A stretch of 11,110 bases of DNA. It comes from Chitinophagales bacterium (GTDB lineage Bacteria > Bacteroidota > Bacteroidia > Chitinophagales > JADIYW01). The DNA lies in assembly GCA_020848315.1 (NCBI GenBank), contig JADLAH010000266.1, forward strand, positions 1 through 11,110, read 5' to 3'. Shown here piece by piece: positions 1 to 6,108 of the stretch. The notes under the pieces were generated by a model. The model was given only the letters and a program-made list of their open reading frames with translations, searched no databases and was not told where the DNA came from. A program made the translations under genes and the position numbers. Position 1 is the stretch's first letter; every line of letters starts with the position of its first letter.

Positions 1-95
1 TGTAACCTTTTGCGATTTTTTGCGTATATATGTGAAGAACTATTTAGGCTACTACTACTCAATTCAACCTGATAGTCTTTTTATTTACCGGTTTT

Positions 96-165
96 CTTGC
101 TGTAGTAGCAAGTGTAATTAATTGCAGCAAACGTATGATTGCTGCACTGGTTATGCTGTAGCATA
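96..165 (+). repeat. Cluster of three small inverted repeats in the leader upstream of the sigma factor gene
   Basis: Three hairpin-capable repeats lie in 70 bp. CTTGCT (96-101) pairs with AGCAAG (107-112) over a 5-nt loop. TGCAGCAA (123-130) pairs with TTGCTGCA (139-146) over an 8-nt loop. TATGCT (152-157) pairs with AGCATA (160-165) around GT. The first and third share the direct repeat TGCTGTAG (98-105 region and 154-161). None is followed by a T-run, so they do not look like terminators. The rest of 1-192 is AT-rich with no supportable reading frame and no convincing TAnnTTTG element. Operator sites or a structured 5' leader of the sigma factor mRNA are both possible; the role is not known. 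Confidence 0.5.
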
Positions 166-192
166 TTATTATTACCCTAAAAATTGAAGTGT

Positions 193-1059
193 ATGAAGCA
201 GTTAAAGATTACCACCAAAATTACGTCCCGGGACAGTTTCTCCATAGATAAGTATCTGAGCGAAATTTCCAAGCTGCCGATGTTGTCCGAAGAGGAAGAA
301 GTGGAAGTGGCCCGCCGCATTCGCGAAGGAGATTCCGCCGCTATGGAAAAACTGATACAGTCCAACCTCCGCTTTGTGGTTTCTGTGGCTAAGCAATATC
401 AGAATCAGGGACTGGCACTGAACGACCTCATCAATGAAGGGAATATCGGGTTGATCAAAGCCGCCACCAAATTTGATGAAACCAAAGGTTTTAAATTTAT
501 TTCTTACGCTGTCTGGTGGATTCGCCAGTCGATTTTGCAGGCGCTGATAGAACAGCCGCGTGTGGTGAGGCTGCCGATGAATAAGGCAACTATTTACAAT
601 AAAATTCAGCGCACTATTGTCGACTTTGAACAGAAAAATCAACGCGAACCATCGAATGACGAACTCGCGGAATTGCTGGATATGAAACCGGAGGATCTGG
701 CGGTGCTGCGCGCAACCCTGACTTTCCATTTGTCTATGGATACGCCCATCAATGACGATGATGACACGACCAGCCTCGATTTAATGGCAGACAATTCCAT
801 CGAACGACCTGACACGCACCTGATAGATGAATCGCTGCACGATGAGCTGGAACACGCGTTGCAGGCCCTCTCCGACCGCGAAATTGAAATTATTAAATAC
901 TACTACGGACTGAATGAGTTCGGGCAGTCGTACAGTCTGGATGAAATCGGCATTAAGTTGAATCTTACCCGCGAGCGCGTGCGTCAGCTGAAAGACAAGG
1001 CTATCCGCAAGATGCGTCGCTTCGCCATTTCCAAGGAACTGAAATCGTATTTAAGTTAA
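193..1059 (+). CDS. Primary-type sigma-70 factor (RpoD/SigA-like), short Bacteroidota form
   Basis: This 288-residue protein directs RNA polymerase core to promoters. Near the N-terminus, SIDKYLSEISKLPMLSEEEE is region 1.2. Region 2 follows, with NLRFVVSVAKQYQNQG, DLINEGNIGLIKAATKFDE and the -10 recognition and melting helix FKFISYAVWWIRQSI. Region 3 begins at QPRVVRLPMNK. Region 4 holds LSDREIEIIKYYYGLNE and the helix-turn-helix SLDEIGIKLNLTRERVRQLK. Region 1.1 and the non-conserved insert of proteobacterial RpoD are absent, as is usual for Bacteroidota primary sigma factors of about 285-290 residues. The ATG at 193 is chosen because family members begin M-(K/R)-QLKIT; an in-frame TTG at 184 would add three residues. 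Regions 3 and 4 differ from the consensus I remember (KDKAIRKMRR where KEKAIRRLRR is common, an Asp run in the linker), so it could be a second RpoD paralogue, hence no symbol. Its own promoter is not evident. Confidence 0.93.
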   Translation: MKQLKITTKITSRDSFSIDKYLSEISKLPMLSEEEEVEVARRIREGDSAAMEKLIQSNLRFVVSVAKQYQNQGLALNDLINEGNIGLIKAATKFDETKGFKFISYAVWWIRQSILQALIEQPRVVRLPMNKATIYNKIQRTIVDFEQKNQREPSNDELAELLDMKPEDLAVLRATLTFHLSMDTPINDDDDTTSLDLMADNSIERPDTHLIDESLHDELEHALQALSDREIEIIKYYYGLNEFGQSYSLDEIGIKLNLTRERVRQLKDKAIRKMRRFAISKELKSYLS

Positions 1060-1086
1060 CAACGCTGGCAGAAATTGATGGCTTTT

Positions 1087-1120
1087 CCGCTATTTTGGCG
1101 GGAACTATCAACTTTTTCTT
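1087..1120 (+). terminator. Possible weak terminator after the sigma factor gene
   Basis: CCGC (1087-1090) pairs with GCGG (1098-1101) over a 7-nt loop; two more pairs form if one G is bulged. A T-rich stretch (1112-1120) follows, about 10 nt away. The stem is short and the T-run distant, so this is weak. The loop contains the TTTG proposed below as the rpe -33 element, so the two assignments compete or overlap. Confidence 0.25.
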
Positions 1121-1127
1121 ATCTTTA
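1094..1127 (+). promoter_or_regulatory. Bacteroidota-type promoter of rpe
   Basis: TTTG at 1094-1097 and TATCTTTA at 1120-1127 are separated by 22 nt. This resembles the Bacteroidota consensus TTTG-N19-21-TAnnTTTG, with one mismatch at the last base. The -7 element ends 4 nt before the rpe ATG at 1132, so transcription would begin at or just beside the start codon. Confidence 0.55.
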
Positions 1128-1131
1128 AAAC

Positions 1132-1788
1132 ATGAAATCTCCTATTGTTGCCCCTTCTGTGTTGTCGGCAAATTTTGCACATCTGGCGGCAGACTTTGCC
1201 ATGCTGAATGAGAGTGCCGCCGAATATATCCATGTGGATGTGATGGATGGCGTATTTGTCCCTAATATTTCTTTCGGACTGCCCGTCATTCAGGCGATGC
1301 GCAAGCTGTCGGCCAAGACCTTTGACGTGCATCTGATGATTGTGGAACCGGATAAATACATCGACGCTTTCCGGAATGCAGGCGCCGATATCCTCACCGT
1401 TCATCTGGAAGCCAGCACGCACCTGCACCGTACCCTGCAAAAAATACACGCTTCGGAGATGAAAGCCGGTGTGGCGATTAACCCGCATACTTCTGTTCAG
1501 CTGCTGGAAGATACCATCAACGATATCGACCTCGTGTGTGTGATGAGCGTGAATCCCGGTTTCGGCGGACAGAAATTCATCGAAAATACCTACGATAAAG
1601 TAGCACGTCTGAAAGACCTCATCCTCCGTAAAAATGCAGCTACCCTCATCGAAATTGACGGTGGGGTCACCTTGGACAATGCCGCTCGTTTGGTGCAAAG
1701 CGGCGCGGATGTACTGGTGGCAGGCAATACGGTATTCAATTCTCCGGATCCCGCAGCCACTATTCTGCAATTAAAAAATATTGCCTGA
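1132..1788 (+). CDS. rpe: Ribulose-phosphate 3-epimerase
   Basis: This cytosolic TIM-barrel enzyme interconverts D-ribulose 5-phosphate and D-xylulose 5-phosphate in the pentose phosphate pathway. The 218 residues match the family's usual 215-225. The catalytic and metal-ligand signature is complete: APSVLSANF (7-15), HVDVMDGVFVPN (34-45, ligands His34 and Asp36, catalytic Asp36/39 region), FDVHLMI with His67, VMSVNPGFGGQKF (137-149, phosphate loop), IEIDGGV with Asp176 (173-179), and the second phosphate-binding loop at AGNTVF near the C-terminus. The ATG at 1132 gives the typical N-terminus and follows a -7 promoter element directly; no ribosome binding site is visible. The TonB-dependent receptor gene begins 11 nt after the stop, so the two are probably co-transcribed, although no functional tie is apparent. 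Confidence 0.97.
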   Translation: MKSPIVAPSVLSANFAHLAADFAMLNESAAEYIHVDVMDGVFVPNISFGLPVIQAMRKLSAKTFDVHLMIVEPDKYIDAFRNAGADILTVHLEASTHLHRTLQKIHASEMKAGVAINPHTSVQLLEDTINDIDLVCVMSVNPGFGGQKFIENTYDKVARLKDLILRKNAATLIEIDGGVTLDNAARLVQSGADVLVAGNTVFNSPDPAATILQLKNIA

Positions 1789-1799
1789 TTTTTTCCGTT

Positions 1800-4310
1800 A
1801 TGCCTATGATGCTGCGTGGTGCCCTAAGTTTCTGTCTGTTGCTGCAAGTACTGTTCCTGCCGGCACAGGTGCGCGTAGTGATTAAGGGTAAAATCACGGA
1901 TTCCGATAAGAATCCGGTGAGCAACGCGACTATCCTTCAGGTGGGCACCAATAACGGCACCGTTTCCAACGCCAAAGGCTTTTATGCCCTTGATGTGGAA
2001 TACGAAGATTCCTGTGTGATTGAATACAGCAGTCTGGCTTTCGGGAAACGCACCCATGTTTTCTATCCAACCAACAAGATGACTTTGTATAAAGACATCG
2101 AGTTTGCCCGCTCCAATTATGAAATTGACACGGTGGAAATCAGCGCTGTGAAAGGTAAAATCGGGGAATCCACGCTGCAGGCAAAGAGCGCGGAATATTT
2201 TCCCAACCCCACCGGCGATGCCGGCACCATCGTAAAAACGCTGGGACAAGGGGTGCAATCCAACAATGAACTGAGCGGACAATATTCCGTGCGCGGCGGC
2301 AACTACGATGAAAATCTGGTATATGTCAATGATTTTGAAATTTACCGTCCTTTTCTGATTTCCAGCGGACAGCAGGAAGGCCTGAGTTTTACCAATCTCG
2401 ACCTGACGGATAAACTCACCTTTTCGGGCGGCGGTTTTGAAGCGAAGTACGGCGATAAAATGTCGTCTGTACTCAATATAAAATACAAGACACCAACTAC
2501 CTTCAAAGGCTCCATCATGGCGAGTATTCTGGGCGTGAATGCCCATGTGGAAGGTGCCACCAAAAATCAGAAGTTTACTTATCTGGCGGGTGTCCGCTAT
2601 AAAACCAACGGTTATCTGTTGGGCAGCCTTGACAGAAAGGGTGAATACAATCCGAATTTTTTCGATGTGCAGTCCAATTTCCACTACAAACCGAATGTGA
2701 AACACGATCTCGAAATTCTGGTGAACCATTCTTTCAATGATTTCAAGTTTGTGCCGGTGACGGAAGAAACCCGTGCCGGAACATTTGACAAACTCATTCG
2801 TTTCCTCGTCGATTTTGAGGGCAATGAGAAAGACCGTTTTCAAAATACCATGGCCGGACTTTCCTATAAGTTCATCCCAAATACGAAGCTGAGTCTGAAG
2901 TTTATGTCCGCATTCTGGAAAATGCGCGAAACGGAAACGTTTAATATTACCGGTTACTATTCTCTCGATGAAATTGAGATAGATCCGGATAACGAAAATT
3001 TCGGCAATGTCCGCGAGAATCTCGGTATTGGTACTTTTCAGGATTGGGCGCGCAATAAACTGGATGCGATTGTGACAAATGTGGGCCATGCCGGAAAATA
3101 CAGCATCAAGGAAAAACACCTGCTGGAATGGGGTTCTACCTTTCAGTATGAGCAAATCAGCGATGAGCTGAGCGAATGGCAGCGGATAGATTCTTCCGGC
3201 TATTCCATTCCCTATAGCGGCAGCTCCATCGTGTTTCCGTATCGACTGAAGTCGGCGAATGAAATGACTTCTTTTCGGGTGCACGGCTATTTTCAGGACA
3301 GTTGGGATATCATCAAAAAAGATTCCACTTATCTCACCTTAATTGCCGGAGTGCGCTATCATTACTGGTCTGTCAACAAACAGTTTCTCGTCACGCCGCG
3401 CGTACAGTTGATTTACAAACCTAAGCTGAAGCGCGATGTTACCTTCCGACTGGCCGGCGGTATGTATGCTCAGCCGCCGTTTTATCGCGAGTTGCGTGGG
3501 CTTGACGGCAGCATCAACCGGAATGTGAAAGCGCAGGAATCCTATCATATTGTGGTGGGTTCGGATTATAATTTCAAAATCAAGAAGCGCGCGTTTAAGT
3601 TCACTGCGGAGGCCTATTACAAACACATCCGCCATCTTAATCCGTACGAGATTGAAGATGTGCGCATCCGTTATTTTGCCAATAACAATGCCAAAGGATA
3701 TGCAACGGGTATCGACCTTCGTTTATTCGGGGAAATGGTGAAAGGCACCGATTCCTGGATTACGCTTTCTTACCTGAATACCAAAGAAGACTTGCTCGAT
3801 GATTTTTATGTCGTCAATAAAAATGCTGCCGGTGAAGTGATTACGCCGAGAACCGAAGATCAGACGGTGGCGAGCACGGAAACCGTAAACCCGGGTTATA
3901 TCCGCAGACCTACGGATCAGGCCTTATTTGTGAGTTTATATTTTCAGGATTATCTCGAAAAGTACAAACGCTTTAAGGTGCATTTTAATTTAGTGGTAGG
4001 CACCGGACTTCCTTTCGGCCCTCCTGACAATCAGCGCTACAAAGATACATTGAAAATGCCGCCTTATCGCCGTCTGGATATCGGGTTTTCAGCCTTGTTG
4101 CTGAGCGGTGACAAAAGAGCGGTAAAGAAACCCAACAGCTTCGGTAGTAAATTTGAGAATATCTGGATGAGTTTTGAGGTGTTTAATATATTGGGTATTC
4201 GCAATACCTTGTCGTATCGTTGGATCAAGGACACCGATAACAACCAATGGGCGATTCCGAATTATCTGACCTCCCGCAGGTTTAATGTGAAAATGCATAT
4301 CACCTGGTAA
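1800..4310 (+). CDS. TonB-dependent outer membrane receptor with N-terminal carboxypeptidase-D regulatory-like domain
   Basis: This 836-residue protein is predicted to be a 22-stranded outer membrane beta-barrel importing an unknown ligand using TonB-ExbBD energy. Residues 1-23 form a signal peptide (Arg6, then a hydrophobic stretch ending LPAQ). Residues about 25-110 are a CarboxypepD_reg-like beta-sandwich (VIKGKITDSDKNPVSNATI, then NGTVSNAKGFYALDV). The plug domain spans roughly 125-230, with SVRGGNYDENLVYVNDFEIYRP and GGGFEAKYGDKMSSVLNI; the rest is barrel, ending RFNVKMHITW, a typical aromatic-terminated BamA recognition strand. No STN domain is present, and no susD-like gene is adjacent, so it is not a SusCD pair and is shorter than SusC (about 1000 residues). 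The start may also be one of the nearby ATGs at 1806 or 1809. It lies 11 nt after rpe. The substrate cannot be told from sequence. Confidence 0.93.
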   Translation: MPMMLRGALSFCLLLQVLFLPAQVRVVIKGKITDSDKNPVSNATILQVGTNNGTVSNAKGFYALDVEYEDSCVIEYSSLAFGKRTHVFYPTNKMTLYKDIEFARSNYEIDTVEISAVKGKIGESTLQAKSAEYFPNPTGDAGTIVKTLGQGVQSNNELSGQYSVRGGNYDENLVYVNDFEIYRPFLISSGQQEGLSFTNLDLTDKLTFSGGGFEAKYGDKMSSVLNIKYKTPTTFKGSIMASILGVNAHVEGATKNQKFTYLAGVRYKTNGYLLGSLDRKGEYNPNFFDVQSNFHYKPNVKHDLEILVNHSFNDFKFVPVTEETRAGTFDKLIRFLVDFEGNEKDRFQNTMAGLSYKFIPNTKLSLKFMSAFWKMRETETFNITGYYSLDEIEIDPDNENFGNVRENLGIGTFQDWARNKLDAIVTNVGHAGKYSIKEKHLLEWGSTFQYEQISDELSEWQRIDSSGYSIPYSGSSIVFPYRLKSANEMTSFRVHGYFQDSWDIIKKDSTYLTLIAGVRYHYWSVNKQFLVTPRVQLIYKPKLKRDVTFRLAGGMYAQPPFYRELRGLDGSINRNVKAQESYHIVVGSDYNFKIKKRAFKFTAEAYYKHIRHLNPYEIEDVRIRYFANNNAKGYATGIDLRLFGEMVKGTDSWITLSYLNTKEDLLDDFYVVNKNAAGEVITPRTEDQTVASTETVNPGYIRRPTDQALFVSLYFQDYLEKYKRFKVHFNLVVGTGLPFGPPDNQRYKDTLKMPPYRRLDIGFSALLLSGDKRAVKKPNSFGSKFENIWMSFEVFNILGIRNTLSYRWIKDTDNNQWAIPNYLTSRRFNVKMHITW

Positions 4311-4316
4311 TGGCAA

Positions 4317-4332
4317 TATTTAATATTAAATA
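4317..4332. repeat. 16-bp perfect AT-only palindrome between the receptor and pentapeptide genes
   Basis: TATTTAATATTAAATA is a perfect palindrome made only of A and T, centred in the 31-nt gap between the receptor stop codon and the ATG at 4342. It could be an operator for the pentapeptide-repeat gene or an AT-rich start-proximal element helping ribosome access. A weak -7-like string lies in the same gap (4331-4340), but no good TAnnTTTG is present, so read-through from the receptor gene is likely. Confidence 0.4.
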
Positions 4333-4341
4333 ATATTTTCA

Positions 4342-4905
4342 ATGCCTTTTGAAAAAATATATGACAAACAGGATTTTCCGGATGCTACTTTACCTAAGGA
4401 AACCTACGAGCAATGTACTTTCCGTAATCTGATACTCGAAAATGCGGATTTATCCGACTGCAAATTCATTGATTGTGTATTTGAAAACTGCAATCTGAGT
4501 CTCGCAAAATTGCAGCGCACTTTGCTCCGGGATGTTCAGTTTCTGCACTGCAAAATGCTGGGGCTGCAATTTGATACATGCAATCCTTTCGGCCTTTCCC
4601 TGCGTTTTGAGCATTGTCAGTTGCAGCATGCTTCCTTTTATACAGTCAATATTTCCAAAACGGTCTTTCGCAAATGCGGATTAACGGAAACCGACTTTAC
4701 ACAGGCGGACATGTCGGGTGTACTGCTGGAGGATTGCGATCTGAGCGGCGCGGTATTTGAACACACCAAACTGGACAAAGCGGATTTCCGCTCCGCAATA
4801 AATTATCAGATAGATCCGGATAAAAACAGTATTCGCCATGCGAAATTTTCCATTACCGGTTTGCCCGGATTACTCGCCAGATATCAGATAGACATTAGCT
4901 ATTAA
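4342..4905 (+). CDS. Pentapeptide-repeat protein, Qnr/McbG-like
   Basis: The 187-residue protein consists mostly of tandem pentapeptide repeats A(D/N)LXX, with Leu or Phe at the centre and Cys/Ala/Ser/Thr two residues before: CTFRN, ADLSD, CKFID, CVFEN, CNLSL, then after a break at NPFGLSLRFEHC further repeats (CQLQH, ASFYT, TDFTQ, ADMSG, CDLSG, AVFEH, ADFRS). Such repeats fold as a right-handed quadrilateral beta-helix. The tail IDPDKNSIRHAKFSITGLPG followed by LLARYQIDI resembles the closing segment of Qnr and McbG-type proteins, and 187 residues is also the length of McbG as I recall it. Known relatives (Qnr, MfpA, McbG) mimic DNA and shield gyrase from quinolones or microcin B17; that role here is inference. 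The gene lies 31 nt after the receptor gene and converges on the gyrA operon. No signal peptide, so cytosolic. Confidence 0.88.
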   Translation: MPFEKIYDKQDFPDATLPKETYEQCTFRNLILENADLSDCKFIDCVFENCNLSLAKLQRTLLRDVQFLHCKMLGLQFDTCNPFGLSLRFEHCQLQHASFYTVNISKTVFRKCGLTETDFTQADMSGVLLEDCDLSGAVFEHTKLDKADFRSAINYQIDPDKNSIRHAKFSITGLPGLLARYQIDISY

Positions 4906-4940
4906 ATAAAAAAGCCTCCATGCGGAGGCTTTTTTATTTA
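4903..4940. terminator. Bidirectional intrinsic terminator
   Basis: A perfect 17-bp inverted repeat surrounds a 4-nt ATGC loop (4920-4923). The GC core GCCTCC/GGAGGC is flanked by A6 on the left and T6 on the right, so it works as a rho-independent terminator for both strands. It begins within the TAA stop of the pentapeptide-repeat gene (4903-4905) and ends 10 nt before the stop of the leftward TPR gene at 4951, so it closes both convergent transcription units. Confidence 0.95.
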
Positions 4941-4950
4941 TTCAGTAAGC

Positions 4951-6108
4951 TTATTCTTCGCTCAAAGCTTTTGCTTTGTCGAGCATATTCATGCTGGCAT
5001 ATACTTTTTTCAGATTCTGTTTGTAATCCGGATTTTTAGGGTCAGTCTGATACGCTTTTTCCAGACTTGGCAAAGCGATTGCAAACAAGGCATCTCTTTC
5101 TTTTTTCAGCGCATCGTATTTTTTCAAATCATCTTCAGCGTTCATCTTTTTATTGATTTCAACGCCTTTGTTGAAGAACATAACGCCCAGGTTGAAATGC
5201 GCGTCACCGTAGTCCGGTTTGATAGCGATTGCTTTTTCATAAGCTTCTTTCGCCTTGTCGAGGTTGCCGGCTTTGTCGTACAATACACCTAAGTTAAACA
5301 GGATGGAAGAGTTTTTCGGGTCAGTGGCTACTGCCTTCTCAAACTTATCAATAGACGCCTGAAAATCATCGCTGTCCAGCGTTGCGTTCAGTTCATAAAT
5401 CTGCAGGTTTTTGTTGCCCGGATATTTTGCCATTCCTTTTTTGATGACCTCAGCGAGTTTTGCTTTCTCGTTTTTCATTTCATACACCTGTGCCAGTGTT
5501 TCATATACCGCAGGATTGTTGTAATTCATTCCTACCAGTTGTTCCAGCAAAGGTATGATTTCGTCAATCTTATTGGCATTGGTACCTGCCATGGCAGTAG
5601 CAAAGATGGTATTGGTGTCAAGGCTGGAAATCAGCGATTTGGAGAGTAAAAACTCATTCACTTTTCTGCTGGCCTCAAAATGTTTGTAAGCTTCGTCGTA
5701 TTTTTTGTTGTTGAAGCGATCGAAACCTTCATTGAACAAATAACCCGATACATTGGACAATGGTGTTGAGTAGTCTTTCTGTTTCTTAGGATTCAATTCC
5801 AGCTCGAATGCCTTCATATAAGCGTCTTTCGCTTCAAAAAGACAATTTGGATTCTGGGCATAGAATAATTTCGTTTCATAAATCTGTGCGTACACATCTC
5901 CTTTGGTGCTCCATGCCTTTACCATTTTCTGCACTTCCGCATCCTGCAGGGCTGCATCGATTTCTTTTTTGGCATCCATTACCTTGCCATCCTGCAAGGA
6001 CAACTGAGCGGCGGTGATTTTACCTTTCTGAGCGAAAGCAGGTTGTACAAATAACCAAGCGGCTACCAGCACCACCAACGTTTTTAAGTGTTTCATGTTA
6101 TTCTTCAT
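4951..6108 (-). CDS. Secreted tetratricopeptide-repeat protein
   Basis: The protein has 385 residues from the ATG at 6108, or 381 from the ATG at 6096; both give a clear signal peptide (basic MKHLK, hydrophobic [11 protein letters not shown], cleavage AFA before QKGK at about residue 26). No lipobox Cys is present, so the mature protein is probably periplasmic. The mature chain is helical and Lys/Asp-rich. Clear TPR units lie near residues 265-335, with [33 protein letters not shown] split as one full repeat and [15 protein letters not shown] starting another; degenerate repeats lie around 95-155, 185-235 and 345-380. TPR arrays bind protein partners; the partner here is unknown. The start overlaps the gyrA 3' end by 11 nt in another frame, so translation is likely coupled. 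An in-frame TTG at 6123 is a less likely start. Confidence 0.9.
   Translation of the reverse strand: MKNNMKHLKTLVVLVAAWLFVQPAFAQKGKITAAQLSLQDGKVMDAKKEIDAALQDAEVQKMVKAWSTKGDVYAQIYETKLFYAQNPNCLFEAKDAYMKAFELELNPKKQKDYSTPLSNVSGYLFNEGFDRFNNKKYDEAYKHFEASRKVNEFLLSKSLISSLDTNTIFATAMAGTNANKIDEIIPLLEQLVGMNYNNPAVYETLAQVYEMKNEKAKLAEVIKKGMAKYPGNKNLQIYELNATLDSDDFQASIDKFEKAVATDPKNSSILFNLGVLYDKAGNLDKAKEAYEKAIAIKPDYGDAHFNLGVMFFNKGVEINKKMNAEDDLKKYDALKKERDALFAIALPSLEKAYQTDPKNPDYKQNLKKVYASMNMLDKAKALSEE

Noticed and set aside
184..192. TTG start three codons before the sigma factor ATG
   Set aside because: Family members begin M-(K/R)-QLKIT, matching the ATG at 193.
1824..3284. 486-codon open frame on the minus strand opposite the TonB-dependent receptor
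   Set aside because: It is a shadow of a well-supported receptor gene; the protein has no recognisable domain and a composition rich in His, Ile and Phe typical of antisense translation.
1800..4310. SusC-type receptor of a polysaccharide utilisation locus
   Set aside because: No susD-like gene or carbohydrate enzyme is adjacent and the protein is shorter than SusC; the neighbours are rpe and a pentapeptide-repeat gene.
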